Shown piece by piece: positions 1 to 9,260 of a stretch of DNA of 50,149 bases. Every line of letters starts with the position of its first letter. The first letter of the stretch is position 1. A program made the position numbers and the translations under genes. Origin of the DNA: an uncultured Lachnospiraceae bacterium (GTDB taxonomy: Bacteria > Bacillota > Clostridia > Lachnospirales > Lachnospiraceae); the NCBI GenBank assembly GCA_947170415.1, contig CAMVTN010000003.1:1-50149 (forward strand), written 5' to 3'. The notes beneath the pieces were generated by a model. It searched no databases and was not told the origin of the DNA. It saw only the letters and a program-made list of their open reading frames with translations.

Positions 1-760
1 TTCCCTCATAGGTTCTGGTCGTCAGAAATGCTGATGCCGTATAGATCGTCGTAAAAAAGAAATTCATAATGCCGCAGAAAAACAGGAAAACTGCCGTTTT
101 TCCATAATTATCCTTAAATAACTTCTTTCCTATCCGGTAGTATATAAGATTCGACATTATGATCGTCACAGCTTCCATTACAGTTTTCGTCCACAAAAGA
201 GGATGAACGCCTGTAAGCTTGCACATTACCGCGTCATTTAAGGTATATGTCGCAAAAAAGTAACGCATCTCAAAGTGATCCTGCCACATTCCTGTATAAG
301 GATCATAGATATTCAGCATATCCGTCTGAAGCGAGGTTGTTGCAGTCGCCACGTAAAATGCCGCATCAAGCGTAAACTGATACGCATGAATGATCACAAT
401 AAGTTCTGCCAGTATCAGAACGGCTGCTACACACGCAAATCCCCAGTGTTCTGTCAGAAACCGTCCTATTTCTCTTAACTTTGGCACAAAGAGCCTGCGA
501 TTTAAAAAGGCTGCAGCTATGATCACCACTACCAGGATCACCGCCCATATTTCAGACAGAAGCGAAAGCGGCCGCCATTTTAGCATGATCGGGACACATA
601 CGAGTTCAAAAGTCAGATAGTAAATAAAAAAACCCGTTATAACAGAAACGGTCGCTGAAAACGGACGGTCTTTCAACCGTCCGGTCACCAGCGAGCCGAA
701 TGCTGCATAAAGTATAAAATTCAAAATTATCAGGGCTGTCAGTATCAGAAGCTGTATCAT
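1..760 (-). CDS. polytopic membrane protein, DUF6077-like (3' end outside window)
   Basis: The reading frame opens at an ATG at 760 and runs without a stop to the window edge, so about 253 N-terminal residues are visible and the C-terminus is missing. It starts MIQLLILTALIILNFILYAA and contains several hydrophobic helices. After about residue 125 comes an acidic stretch (TLDAAFYVATATTSLQTD) and a PYTG motif. That layout resembles the DUF6077 membrane proteins of Lachnospiraceae, which I recall as glycosyltransferase-C-like and linked to surface glycan loci. The family call rests on memory of the motif, not on a search. It lies 12 bp downstream of the small membrane gene and is the last visible gene of the rfbD-gmd-fcl operon, so a role in surface polysaccharide assembly or transport is inferred. 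Confidence 0.6.
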   Translation of the reverse strand, partial: MIQLLILTALIILNFILYAAFGSLVTGRLKDRPFSATVSVITGFFIYYLTFELVCVPIMLKWRPLSLLSEIWAVILVVVIIAAAFLNRRLFVPKLREIGRFLTEHWGFACVAAVLILAELIVIIHAYQFTLDAAFYVATATTSLQTDMLNIYDPYTGMWQDHFEMRYFFATYTLNDAVMCKLTGVHPLLWTKTVMEAVTIIMSNLIYYRIGKKLFKDNYGKTAVFLFFCGIMNFFFTTIYTASAFLTTRTYEG

Positions 761-772
761 GAATCCGTCCTG

Positions 773-1135
773 TCAATTTCCATTATCCGAAACCGTTGAT
801 CCTGCTTTATCCTGCATCTCCTGCATGGATTTCTCCATGGATGTGATACTGCCATAAAGAGTATTGATCTTTCGGTTCAGCGTAAATATAGCCCCGATGG
901 ATACCACTGCATATATCGCAAAAATGATATATCCGGTGATCAGAATCTTCCATTTTTTCCGATTATCCAACAGGTCCTCCTCTGTTCCGGCCGCTCCACC
1001 TGTGTGAATCTCATCATTTCCACCGGAAAATCCTCTGCGCATCATATCGAGCAGAGTATTTAACGGTCTTTCCGTCAATCCCGATGTCAATATCAGAAGC
1101 GTACCAAGCACAACCAGAACAATTCTCACGATCAT
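773..1135 (-). CDS. small two-helix membrane protein, unknown function
   Basis: This encodes 120 residues. A first membrane helix covers about residues 2-20, followed by a cytoplasmic-type polar segment rich in Gly and acidic residues. A second helix follows at about residues 68-90, and then a C-terminal segment (LNRKINTLYGSITSMEKSM) with coiled-coil character. The start overlaps the stop of fcl by 4 bp (ATGA), which implies translational coupling in the polysaccharide operon. I do not recognise the family. The position between fcl and a DUF6077-like membrane protein suggests an accessory part of surface glycan synthesis, but nothing in the sequence shows an enzymatic function. Confidence 0.65.
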   Translation of the reverse strand: MIVRIVLVVLGTLLILTSGLTERPLNTLLDMMRRGFSGGNDEIHTGGAAGTEEDLLDNRKKWKILITGYIIFAIYAVVSIGAIFTLNRKINTLYGSITSMEKSMQEMQDKAGSTVSDNGN

Positions 1136-2079
1136 TTTTTCAGATCCTTTTCATCCTGTGAAAGGTACCACTCGTACTCTCTGCGGATACCTTCTTCAAG
1201 GTCAACCTTTTCTTTCCATCCGATAGAATGAAGCTTTGAAACATCGCAAAGCTTTCTGGGCGTTCCGTCCGGCATATCGGAATTCCATCTGATCTCACCT
1301 TCAAAGCCTACAACCTTCTTTACAAGCTCTGCCAGGCCCTTGATAGTGATTTCTTTACCTGTTCCGATATTCACATGCTGCTCACCGCTGTAGTTCTCTA
1401 AGAGGTAAACGCAGGCATCAGCCATATCATCCACATACAGGAACTCACGAAGCGGAGAACCTGTTCCCCAAAGCTCTACATATTCAGCATTTGCCTTCTT
1501 TGCATCGTCAAACTTACGGATCATAGCCGGCATTACATGGCTTGTTTCAAGATTGAAATTATCATTCGGTCCGTAAAGATTTGTCGGCATGCAGCTGATA
1601 AAGTCATCGCCATACTGTCTCTTGAAGAACTTGCACATTTCCATTCCGGAAATCTTTGCAATAGCATATGCCTCATTTGTAGTTTCAAGAGGTCCTGTCA
1701 GAAGTGCATCCTCCGGGATCGGCTGAGGCGCCATCTTAGGATAAATGCAGGAACTTCCGAGAAACAGAAGCTTCTTTACATGATGATCATGTGCAGCTTT
1801 TATAACATTGCACTGGATGATGGAATTAATGTAAATGAAATCAGCAGGATATGTCTGATTTGCATTTATTCCACCAACATGAGCTGCTGCGAGAACAACA
1901 TACTCCGGCTTCTCTTCTTCAAAAAAGCGAAATACATCTGCCTGGTTAGTAAGATCCAGTTCATGATGTGTACGACCAATAACGTTTGTATAGCCTTTTT
2001 CCTCAAGGCTTCTGACAATGGCAGATCCTACAAGTCCACGGTGACCTGCCACATAAATCTTTGCATTCTTTTCAATCAT
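1132..2079 (-). CDS. fcl: GDP-L-fucose synthase
   Basis: This is a short-chain dehydrogenase/reductase of 315 residues. It converts GDP-4-keto-6-deoxymannose to GDP-L-fucose with NADPH, the last step after Gmd. The N-terminal nucleotide-binding loop GHRGLVGSAI, the catalytic Ser region GSSCIYP (about residue 110) and the YAIAK Tyr/Lys motif (about residue 138) are all visible. The length matches bacterial Fcl. The gene follows gmd by 2 bp and overlaps the next gene by 4 bp, so it is in the middle of an operon. The gmd-fcl pair indicates GDP-fucose supply for a fucosylated surface glycan. No missing residues were noticed. Confidence 0.95.
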   Translation of the reverse strand: MIEKNAKIYVAGHRGLVGSAIVRSLEEKGYTNVIGRTHHELDLTNQADVFRFFEEEKPEYVVLAAAHVGGINANQTYPADFIYINSIIQCNVIKAAHDHHVKKLLFLGSSCIYPKMAPQPIPEDALLTGPLETTNEAYAIAKISGMEMCKFFKRQYGDDFISCMPTNLYGPNDNFNLETSHVMPAMIRKFDDAKKANAEYVELWGTGSPLREFLYVDDMADACVYLLENYSGEQHVNIGTGKEITIKGLAELVKKVVGFEGEIRWNSDMPDGTPRKLCDVSKLHSIGWKEKVDLEEGIRREYEWYLSQDEKDLKK

Positions 2080-2081
2080 CT

Positions 2082-3161
2082 TTATTTAGCCTTTTTCTGT
2101 GATGCGAGATATTCTTCCGGTGTCTGACCTGTGATCTCCTTCATATCTGCATCCATCATCATCTTAACAAGACCCTTGAAATCTGTCTTTCTCTTCCAGC
2201 CAAGTTCCTTCTCTGCACGGCTTGAATCACCCCAAAGGAGCTCAACCTCTGCCGGACGGAAGTACTTCGGATTAACTTCTACGTAAACCTTTCCTGTTAC
2301 CTTATCGTAACCCTTTTCGTTTACGCCGGTGCCTCTCCATGCAAGCTCGATTCCAACAGCCTTAAATGCCTCTTCAACAAACTCACGAACAGCATGTGTC
2401 TCGTTAGATGCAAGAACATAGTCGCCCGGCTTTTCCTGCTGAAGGATTCTCCACATACCTTCTACATAGTCTCCTGCGAAGCCCCAGTCACGCTTTGCGT
2501 TGAGGTTTCCGAGCTGAAGAACATCCTGATCTCCCTTTACGATATGAGAAACAGCCTGTGTGATCTTTCTTGTAACAAATGTCTCACCACGACGAGGTGA
2601 CTCATGGTTAAAGAGGATACCATTGCAAGCGTAGAGACCATATGCCTCACGATAGTTTACTGTGATCCAGTATGAGTAGAGCTTTGCTGCTCCGTACGGG
2701 CTCTTCGGATAGAACGGAGTCTTTTCTGACTGCGGAGCTGTATCCGGGATACCTCCGAAAAGCTCAGATGTAGATGCCTGATAGAATCTGCACTTGATAC
2801 CATTCTTTTTGATAGCATCAAGGATACGGAGGGTACCGATACCTGTTGTCTCAGCTGTGTACTCAGGAACCTCAAATGATACACCTACGTGTGACTGAGC
2901 TGCGAGGTTGTAGATCTCTGTAGGCTGGATCTGCTCGATCAGTCTGTTAAGGTTACTGGAATCAGTCATATCTCCATAGTGAAGGAAAAATGTCTTATCC
3001 TTAAGTTCCTTGTTGTAGTAGAGATGGTCAATTCTCTTTGTATTGATGCTGGACTGTCTTCTGATGATACCGTGTACCTCATAGCCCTTTTCCAGAAGCA
3101 GGTCTGCAAGGTAGGAACCGTCCTGTCCTGTGATACCTGTAATAAGTGCAACGTTTCTCAT
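2082..3161 (-). CDS. gmd: GDP-mannose 4,6-dehydratase
   Basis: The 359-residue enzyme turns GDP-mannose into GDP-4-keto-6-deoxymannose, the first committed step to GDP-fucose. It has the Rossmann loop [14 protein letters not shown], the TSELFG segment and the YGAAK catalytic pair near residue 157, and it extends to the usual family length. I chose the ATG at 3161 because AAAGGA sits 6 bp upstream and the protein then begins [15 protein letters not shown], as the family does. An upstream in-frame ATG at 3203 would add 14 untypical residues. It lies 70 bp after rfbD and directly before fcl. Confidence 0.95.
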   Translation of the reverse strand: MRNVALITGITGQDGSYLADLLLEKGYEVHGIIRRQSSINTKRIDHLYYNKELKDKTFFLHYGDMTDSSNLNRLIEQIQPTEIYNLAAQSHVGVSFEVPEYTAETTGIGTLRILDAIKKNGIKCRFYQASTSELFGGIPDTAPQSEKTPFYPKSPYGAAKLYSYWITVNYREAYGLYACNGILFNHESPRRGETFVTRKITQAVSHIVKGDQDVLQLGNLNAKRDWGFAGDYVEGMWRILQQEKPGDYVLASNETHAVREFVEEAFKAVGIELAWRGTGVNEKGYDKVTGKVYVEVNPKYFRPAEVELLWGDSSRAEKELGWKRKTDFKGLVKMMMDADMKEITGQTPEEYLASQKKAK

Positions 3162-3231
3162 AAATAATCCTTTCATAACCGAAGCCTTTTTATACGACTT
3201 CAAACACCTCAGAACAGCTGCTGCCGTTCAA

Positions 3232-4104
3232 TTACATTTCGTCAATATATTCTCTGATGGCATCCTTCCAGTCAGCAAAACGGAAATCACCGGTAAGACG
3301 CAGCATATAATTATCAAGGATAGAATATGCCGGTCTGTCTGTGCTCTGGGGATTCATCTTTTTATACTCTTCTGTTGTAACGTGATTTACCTTTGTATTC
3401 TTGCCGGCAAGTCTAAAGATCTCTTCTGTGAAGTCAGCCCAGTTTGTATCTCCCTCACATGTTCCGTGGAACAGACCATAATTGTCTGTCGGAAGAAGAT
3501 AGTGGATCGCCTTTGCAAGTTCCTTTGTGCTGGTAGGTGTTCCGAGCTGATCCTTTACAACGCTTACTTCATCATGATTCTCACTGAGTCTGAGCATTGT
3601 CTTTACAAAGTTCTTGCCATCTCCATAGAGCCATGCTGTACGGATAGTAAAATATCTCTTTGCAAAATCACGCACGAAATTCTCGCCTGCAAGCTTTGTC
3701 CTTCCGTACATACTTACAGGTCCTGTTGTATCAAACTCTGTATACGGGCGATCTCCATCACCGCGGAATACATAATCTGTAGAGATATGCACCAGTTTTG
3801 AATCTGCTTCCGTAGCCGCGATCGCAAGATTCCTGGGACCGAGTGCATTGATCTTATATGCCAGATCCCCTTTTGTTTCCTGTTCATCAACCGCTGTGTA
3901 AGCAGCGCAATTTATGATTGCGTAGGGTTTCAGCTCTTTTGCAAGAGAAATTACCTGATCCACGTTTGTGATATCCAGTGCGTGGATGCCTTCACCCTCA
4001 GCTACATCAGTATTATAGATCTCATACTCAGTACTTCCGGCAAATTCGCGGTTTACTGCTCTTCCAAGCTGACCGTTGCTTCCTGTAACCAGCAGTGTTT
4101 TCAT
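3232..4104 (-). CDS. rfbD: dTDP-4-dehydrorhamnose reductase
   Basis: This is an RmlD/RfbD-type SDR of 290 residues that makes dTDP-L-rhamnose from the 4-keto-rhamnose intermediate with NAD(P)H. The GSNGQLGRAV nucleotide loop, STDYVF and YGRTKLAGE (catalytic Tyr/Lys) are visible. The start at ATG 4104 gives the family N-terminus MKTLLVTGSNGQLG, and a GGAGG lies 11 bp upstream. A TTG at 4143 with an AGGAGG only 3 bp upstream is an alternative, but it would add 13 untypical residues. It is the first gene of the minus-strand polysaccharide operon. The rmlA, rmlB and rmlC partners are not in the window. Confidence 0.93.
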   Translation of the reverse strand: MKTLLVTGSNGQLGRAVNREFAGSTEYEIYNTDVAEGEGIHALDITNVDQVISLAKELKPYAIINCAAYTAVDEQETKGDLAYKINALGPRNLAIAATEADSKLVHISTDYVFRGDGDRPYTEFDTTGPVSMYGRTKLAGENFVRDFAKRYFTIRTAWLYGDGKNFVKTMLRLSENHDEVSVVKDQLGTPTSTKELAKAIHYLLPTDNYGLFHGTCEGDTNWADFTEEIFRLAGKNTKVNHVTTEEYKKMNPQSTDRPAYSILDNYMLRLTGDFRFADWKDAIREYIDEM

Positions 4105-4172
4105 GATAGCTTTATCCTCCGCTCTTTTTAACAGAAAGCCCAATTGCCTCCTGTCCCATGATTAACTAAGGT

Positions 4173-4201
4173 ATTGTACCATCTTTTGTCAAGGTTGTCA
4201 C
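4173..4201 (-). promoter_or_regulatory. putative sigma-A promoter of the rfbD-gmd-fcl operon
   Basis: Reading the minus strand, GTGACA (4201-4196) and TACAAT (4178-4173) are separated by 17 bp, about 70 bp upstream of the rfbD ATG. The spacing and both hexamers fit a vegetative promoter. A perfect TTGACA overlaps the spacer but is too close to TACAAT to pair with it. Confidence 0.5.
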
Positions 4202-4240
4202 TGTTTGTTAAAAACTAGAATAAAGTGTATCCTATTTATG

Positions 4241-4386
4241 GTTACTGTTCACTCGCTTCCAGCTCGCTCACGTAACGGATTTTGCCAATTAAATCGCCTC
4301 CGGCGATGGGCAAAATCCAATGGCTTTTCATCTTTCTTGGTCGTAAACTCCGCAGCGTAGTGCTCCGTTTACGTGTGAACTGTTAC
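4241..4386. mobile_element. MITE-like 146-bp palindromic element with 8-bp target duplication
   Basis: The element is bounded by imperfect terminal inverted repeats, GTTACTGTTCAC at the left and GTGAACTGTTAC at the right (10 of 12 pair). The 8-bp direct repeat TATTTATG flanks it at 4233-4240 and 4387-4394. Inside are nested inverted repeats: ACGTAAC pairs with GTTTACGT (one bulge), GGATTTTGCC pairs perfectly with GGCAAAATCC, and the core ATCGCC-TCC-GGCGAT is a tight hairpin. It carries no ORF. It fills most of the divergent intergenic region between the rfbD promoter and the gene at 4436. The flanking duplication suggests insertion, but an 8-bp match in AT-rich DNA could be chance. Confidence 0.55.
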
Positions 4387-4435
4387 TATTTATGAACAAA
4401 TCAGGCTCTGCCTGAAAAATCATAAGGAGCTCTTT

Positions 4436-5968
4436 ATGACCCGTAATAATGCTAAAAATCCGTTTTTTGAGTTTTTGGATAAAAACCGCATATCTCTGAT
4501 AATCGCGCTGATACACTGGATCATCACTTTCTTTACGGATAAATTTGTTTTCACAGTTTCACCCATAACTGAACCACTGAATTATTTTCCGTGCAAAATC
4601 CTGCTTTTTATCATGCTCTTCGCGATCTGGAGAGCCGTTATCAGACACACGCCTGAAACTATGAGCATCCTTAAGTATGCTGCTATCTACTTTGTTCCTA
4701 TAATTGCCGTACTTATTTTTAAGCTCCCGGAAGGATTTCTTTCAAACGACGAGACACTCATATTTCAGGAAGCATCAAACCTTGCGAGCTACACCTGGTT
4801 TTATTACATAACCACGTGGTACTACATTATTTCAATGATGCTTATCCCTGCATGGTTCGGACCGATCCTCGTCAAAGTGGCCATACAGCTTCTTGTATGC
4901 GGATACGCAGTGCACAGGCTTTCAAAGTATCTTTCTGCCAAATACGGTATGATCCAGTATCTGGCATTTATGATCCCGCCTGTGCTCGCTTATACTACAT
5001 CGGCACATCGTATCCCGGTTTACTTTTTGCTATATCTGTTTTTACTGTTCACACTGCTGATGGATAAACTTGAGGAAAAATCCATCACACGCGCAAAGCT
5101 TCTTTGGATCTTATTTCTCGGCGCAGTCCTTACCCAGTGGAGAACCGAAGGAATTTACTTTGCAGTCATACTGCCGATACTTTTATTCCTGACATATCCC
5201 GAACTCAGAAATAAAAGAAAAGCTATTACACTCATAGTTTCTGCGCTTATCATCCAGTATATCGTAGCCATACCGCAAAACGGTATCCTGCCAAACCGCA
5301 TGGACGACAAAGCCAACAACCGCATGGGTCCTTTTTATGCCTACACCATCACAAATATGATGCGACATGGTCTTGACCGCGACAAAAATAAAGACGACCT
5401 CGAAAAAGTCGCCCATTACCTTGATCTCAATACTATCGATTCTATCAATAATGACCTTGGAAACATAAATTATGAAGATGTTCTCATCCTCTATTATCCA
5501 GGTTATACAGGAAAGATAGATACTGCCACAACGGAAGATTACGAATTATACACCGAAGGGTGCAGAAACATATTTATAAACAACCCTGATGTCCTCCTAA
5601 GAACAAGGATCGGCGCTTTTGATTACGCCGCTACCCCTTATGACATCAAGTGGGAACAGGGCGGTATTAAGGGATTTGCATTGTTTATTGTAAGTATCGT
5701 CAAAACCATCGCCTATAATCTGTATATCCCGCATATTATACTTGCTCTGCTGTGCCTTTATAGTCTGATACGGAGACGTTGGTTTACTTTCTTCATGACA
5801 GGTGGACTTATCGGTCACTTTATTATCGTTTTTATCCTTGCACCGGCATCATACTTTAAGTACTATTTTCCAATATACTTCACAATGTACTTCTGGTTGA
5901 TACTTATCTTCATAAACCTTTTATGGAACCGTTTCAATCCTGACAAGAAGTTTTCATTTATCCAGTAA
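4436..5968 (+). CDS. polytopic membrane protein, GT-C glycosyltransferase-like, unknown substrate
   Basis: This is a 510-residue integral membrane protein with roughly ten hydrophobic helices. AAGGAG lies 6 bp upstream of the ATG. After the third helix there is an acidic pair in an outward loop (FLSNDETLIFQEAS, about residue 100), and a large soluble loop spans about residues 285-410. An acidic motif in an early external loop plus many helices is the layout of lipid-linked sugar-using GT-C enzymes, so a glycosyltransferase or glycan-modifying role is inferred. I do not recognise a named family. It is transcribed away from the rfbD operon and ends in a shared bidirectional terminator before ptsH. 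Confidence 0.6.
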   Translation: MTRNNAKNPFFEFLDKNRISLIIALIHWIITFFTDKFVFTVSPITEPLNYFPCKILLFIMLFAIWRAVIRHTPETMSILKYAAIYFVPIIAVLIFKLPEGFLSNDETLIFQEASNLASYTWFYYITTWYYIISMMLIPAWFGPILVKVAIQLLVCGYAVHRLSKYLSAKYGMIQYLAFMIPPVLAYTTSAHRIPVYFLLYLFLLFTLLMDKLEEKSITRAKLLWILFLGAVLTQWRTEGIYFAVILPILLFLTYPELRNKRKAITLIVSALIIQYIVAIPQNGILPNRMDDKANNRMGPFYAYTITNMMRHGLDRDKNKDDLEKVAHYLDLNTIDSINNDLGNINYEDVLILYYPGYTGKIDTATTEDYELYTEGCRNIFINNPDVLLRTRIGAFDYAATPYDIKWEQGGIKGFALFIVSIVKTIAYNLYIPHIILALLCLYSLIRRRWFTFFMTGGLIGHFIIVFILAPASYFKYYFPIYFTMYFWLILIFINLLWNRFNPDKKFSFIQ

Positions 5969-5987
5969 CAAAAACCACGAAAAAATT

Positions 5988-6030
5988 AAGCGGAGCTGTG
6001 AATCTTTCATCACAGCTCCGCTTTCCTTTT
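5988..6030. terminator. bidirectional intrinsic terminator
   Basis: A perfect 14-bp stem (5988-6001 with 6010-6023) has an 8-nt loop. It is preceded by an A-rich run and followed by a T-rich run, so it can end both the plus-strand gene at 4436 and the converging ptsH transcript. Confidence 0.9.
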
Positions 6031-6033
6031 GTT

Positions 6034-6297
6034 TTATTCGCCGAGTCCGCTCTCGATCGCACTAACCAATCTTTTCAGAGCCTCACCCTCATCTTCGCCT
6101 TCACAGACCAGTTCGATTTCATCGCCACATTTCACACACGCTCCAAGAACACTCAAAACACTCTTTGCGTTTGCTGTGTTCTCACGAAACCTGAATGTGA
6201 TCAATGACTTGAACTCCATGGCTTCCTTACAGAGTATTCCTGCAGGGCGAAGGTGAAGTCCGGTCGGATTCTTTATAACGACCTTCTGACTGACCAT
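6034..6297 (-). CDS. ptsH: phosphocarrier protein HPr
   Basis: HPr is the 87-residue soluble phosphocarrier of the sugar phosphotransferase system, passing phosphate from enzyme I to EIIA. His15 lies in NPTGLHLRPAG and the regulatory Ser46 in NAKSVLSVLG. It can therefore both transfer PEP-derived phosphate and be phosphorylated by HPr kinase for CcpA-type catabolite control. A GGAGGG site is 6 bp upstream of the ATG. The gene is single: no ptsI lies next to it. It has its own promoter and a strong terminator. Confidence 0.95.
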   Translation of the reverse strand: MVSQKVVIKNPTGLHLRPAGILCKEAMEFKSLITFRFRENTANAKSVLSVLGACVKCGDEIELVCEGEDEGEALKRLVSAIESGLGE

Positions 6298-6410
6298 ATC
6301 GCATTTCCCTCCAGTCGATTAATATCATAGGTAAGCTTTTGTCCGATTGTTTGCGATAGTTTTTTCACTCACCTATTTTTGCCGAAAGTTTCAACATTTT
6401 TGATAAACAA

Positions 6411-6439
6411 ATTATATCATTTCCCGGCAATTTATGCAA
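6411..6439 (-). promoter_or_regulatory. sigma-A promoter of ptsH
   Basis: On the minus strand TTGCAT (6439-6434), a 17-bp spacer and TATAAT (6416-6411) form a near-consensus promoter about 115 bp upstream of the ptsH ATG. This implies a leader of about 105 nt, in which I saw no recognised riboswitch. Confidence 0.7.
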
Positions 6440-6480
6440 TTTAAACATAGTATACTGTATGCATTATTTATGATTCGGAA

Positions 6481-7830
6481 TTATATCACTGTTTTTTCGA
6501 TCAGCATAGCCAGCTTCTGTGCATCTGCATCAATAACCTTCTGATCCTTACCCTCGATCATTACACGAACAAGTGGCTCTGTACCTGAAGGACGGATGAG
6601 GATCCTTCCCTCTCCGGCATACTTCTTTTCAAGCGCCTGGATCGCATCTTTGATCTCAGAATACTCCAGATACTTATCTTTTTTGTGTGTAGGTACCTTT
6701 GCATTACAAAGAGCCTGCGGCAGTACTTCCATGACTTTTGCAAGTTCAGATAGCTTCTTTCCGCTGAGTTTTATCACCTCCAGTAGATGCAATGCTGAGA
6801 GAAGACCGTCTCCGGTAGTATTTTCATTCAGGAAAATAATATGACCTGACTGTTCTCCACCAAGAGATGCTCCGATTTCTCTCATATGCTCAAGCACATA
6901 TCGATCTCCAACCTTAGTCTGATCAACGCGGATTCCCTTTTCTTTACCCATGAGAAGGAAGCCAAGATTTGTCATTACAGTAACAACGATCGTGTCTCCG
7001 CTAAGAGTTCCCTGCTCCTTCATGTGGTTTCCGATGATTGCCATTATCTCGTCACCATTCACCACGTGACCATTTTCATCTACAGCAAGGAGACGATCCG
7101 CATCACCATCAAATGCAAGTCCGACATCCGCTTTTTCCATTACAACTCTTGCACACAGTTCTTCCATGTGTGTCGATCCACAGTTACTATTGATATTTGT
7201 ACCATCCGGCTGAGTGTGGATAGGTATAACCGTAGCACCAAGTTCCTGAAGTGTCTCGATCGAAGTAATATAAGATGCGCCTTCCGCACAGTCAGCAACG
7301 ATCTTAAGACCTGTAAGATCTGTGCTGATCTGACTCATGGAATGATTGATATATTCTTCTCTGGCATCTCTTCTGTACTTGATCTTACCAACACCTGAAC
7401 CTGTAGGCTTCGGAAGGTCCTTATTTCCGTTACGGATATACTCTTCTATGCGATCTTCCATCTCATCTGAAAGCTTATATCCATCACCGTTGAAGAACTT
7501 GATTCCGTTAAATTCAACAGGATTGTGTGACGCAGATATAACAACACCTGCATCAACCTTATATTTTCTGGTAAGATATGCGATTGCCGGTGTAGGCATT
7601 ACACCTACATATACTGCATTTGCTCCAACAGAACAAATACCTGCCATAAGCGCATTTGCAAGCATATCTCCTGATATACGGGTATCACATCCAACCATAA
7701 TAGTAGGACGATATGAATGTTCCTCAGTAAGAACGTAGGCGCCTGCCGCACCAAGCTGCATCGCAAGAAGAGGTGTCAACTCTGTGTTGGCAATTCCTCT
7801 TACACCGTCTGTTCCAAACAATCTAGCCAT
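6481..7830 (-). CDS. glmM: phosphoglucosamine mutase
   Basis: GlmM (449 residues) interconverts glucosamine-6-phosphate and glucosamine-1-phosphate on the way to UDP-GlcNAc and peptidoglycan. The family signature is complete: N-terminal FGTDGVRG, the phosphoserine loop VISASHNP (about residue 102), the metal loop DGDADR (about residue 243), GEQSGH and the C-terminal phosphate loop RPSGTEP. The ATG at 7830 is chosen because AAAGGA is correctly placed and the protein starts [12 protein letters not shown]. It lies about 50 bp after cdaR. The cdaA-cdaR-glmM order is a conserved Firmicutes module in which GlmM binds and restrains CdaA. Confidence 0.97.
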   Translation of the reverse strand: MARLFGTDGVRGIANTELTPLLAMQLGAAGAYVLTEEHSYRPTIMVGCDTRISGDMLANALMAGICSVGANAVYVGVMPTPAIAYLTRKYKVDAGVVISASHNPVEFNGIKFFNGDGYKLSDEMEDRIEEYIRNGNKDLPKPTGSGVGKIKYRRDAREEYINHSMSQISTDLTGLKIVADCAEGASYITSIETLQELGATVIPIHTQPDGTNINSNCGSTHMEELCARVVMEKADVGLAFDGDADRLLAVDENGHVVNGDEIMAIIGNHMKEQGTLSGDTIVVTVMTNLGFLLMGKEKGIRVDQTKVGDRYVLEHMREIGASLGGEQSGHIIFLNENTTGDGLLSALHLLEVIKLSGKKLSELAKVMEVLPQALCNAKVPTHKKDKYLEYSEIKDAIQALEKKYAGEGRILIRPSGTEPLVRVMIEGKDQKVIDADAQKLAMLIEKTVI

Positions 7831-7880
7831 AAATAATCCTTTCAATACTTCTGCCGTTCTATCCGGCTATTTTTCAAATA

Positions 7881-9260
7881 TTAGTCACGGGCCACAGTCT
7901 GGCTGTCATCAGTCTTTTCTGTTTCGCCGTGCTGATCAGAATTTGATTCATCCGAATCACCATTATCGGATGTATCGCCATCGCCTTTCTGCAGCAGTAC
8001 TTTAACTGTTGCATTCCCCTGAGTCACTCCACCGGGAAGGCTCAGTACCACGTTGGCATCATACAACTCAGGAGTAACATTTCCCTCAGAATCCGTTGAT
8101 ACACCGGAAAGATCTGCCGTTCCTGTAATACCGGACGGCACAAGTGTATTCAGAACTGATGAAAGTCCCTGAACATCTACTGTGAACACTCCTGCAGCAT
8201 TTTGGAATGAAGCAGTCATTCCCTCCGGAACATTTTCCAAAGTCAGATTCGAAATCGGAACATTAAGAGTCTTGTTCTGCGCTGCTTCAAGTTTTACTGT
8301 AACAGCTACTTCCGACTTTGACGAATCTACAAGATATATTCCACTCGGCAGATATCTGCTTATATCTACGGTAACTGTCACATCACCTGTCGCGCCAGTA
8401 ATATCTACTGCGCTTTCCGGTATCGAAACCGACTGGACAGATGAAAGAGTTTTCGAATCACCTGTAATATCTATGGTTTTAACAGATGTCTCTACATTTC
8501 CCGTAGCAGAATACCCTGATGCAGGCGTACCTGTATAAGCCGCAGTGAGAGAAACGGTCTTAACCTCCCAGATATCAACTGTTGCACTTGATTCCTTAAC
8601 CGACATGGTAAGTGCAGATGTATCAACAGGTTCTCCCTTTTCATTTAGAAGAACAACCGGTTCGGTTGTGTGGATCTCGCTTGTCATTCCGGAAACATTG
8701 ACTCTCACAACAGCCTTTGCTATTTCCGAAACAACCGACTCCGGTCCCGAAATCCTGACAACATTTGTAGTCAGTGATTTACTTCCCACAGTATATCCAT
8801 CCGCCACATCCCCGGTCGTTTCTACCTGAATCTTGTACTGTGACTCTTTCAGATCTTCGATCATCACAGTGGCATATTCCTGTCTTGGTGTGATGGACTG
8901 TATCCTGTCCGCATACCTTGTTGCCTTTACTTCGATCGGTACGCGGTTACCTTCCAATTCAGTCATATCTATCGTAGCTTTAAAATTATCCCTCGACAAT
9001 TCCGAAAGAACTGACCTTTCCGCACGAACACTTATAGATATCATACGGCTCGAATCCGATAGTTCAAATGCTTTTCCGCTTTCTTCCATCACAGATGCAT
9101 TTTCGATAGTAACCGGTATGGATGTGAACGGAAGTGTCATCACAGGATTATCTATGCTGACTACCACCAGCCATAACAAAAAGGCGAATAGAAGAGAAAG
9201 CAGCTTTATTCCGGGATTGGAAGTAAGTTTTTTTCCAAACTCCCTCATCGTCTGAATCAT
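7881..9260 (-). CDS. cdaR: CdaR, YbbR-domain regulator of c-di-AMP cyclase
   Basis: This is a 459-residue protein with one N-terminal membrane anchor (about residues 18-38, LLSLLFAFLLWLVVVSI) and an extracytoplasmic region of repeated YbbR-like beta domains to about residue 420. A low-complexity acidic tail rich in Asp, Ser and Gly follows. CdaR modulates the diadenylate cyclase CdaA. The start ATG overlaps the cdaA stop by 4 bp (ATGA), so the two are translationally coupled. The family call follows from the anchor, the repeats and the cdaA-cdaR-glmM order. Confidence 0.93.
   Translation of the reverse strand: MIQTMREFGKKLTSNPGIKLLSLLFAFLLWLVVVSIDNPVMTLPFTSIPVTIENASVMEESGKAFELSDSSRMISISVRAERSVLSELSRDNFKATIDMTELEGNRVPIEVKATRYADRIQSITPRQEYATVMIEDLKESQYKIQVETTGDVADGYTVGSKSLTTNVVRISGPESVVSEIAKAVVRVNVSGMTSEIHTTEPVVLLNEKGEPVDTSALTMSVKESSATVDIWEVKTVSLTAAYTGTPASGYSATGNVETSVKTIDITGDSKTLSSVQSVSIPESAVDITGATGDVTVTVDISRYLPSGIYLVDSSKSEVAVTVKLEAAQNKTLNVPISNLTLENVPEGMTASFQNAAGVFTVDVQGLSSVLNTLVPSGITGTADLSGVSTDSEGNVTPELYDANVVLSLPGGVTQGNATVKVLLQKGDGDTSDNGDSDESNSDQHGETEKTDDSQTVARD

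Noticed and set aside
3130-3801. Long plus-strand open frame opposite gmd/rfbD
   Set aside because: It is the antisense shadow of clear SDR genes, with no ribosome site, no domain and Cys/Ile-rich composition typical of reversed coding DNA.
4241-4386. Assigning the 4.2-kb palindrome to the same sequence family as the 21-kb and 37-kb elements
   Set aside because: Only the nesting plan and a few short matches are shared. The conserved unpaired segments of the A/B copies are absent.
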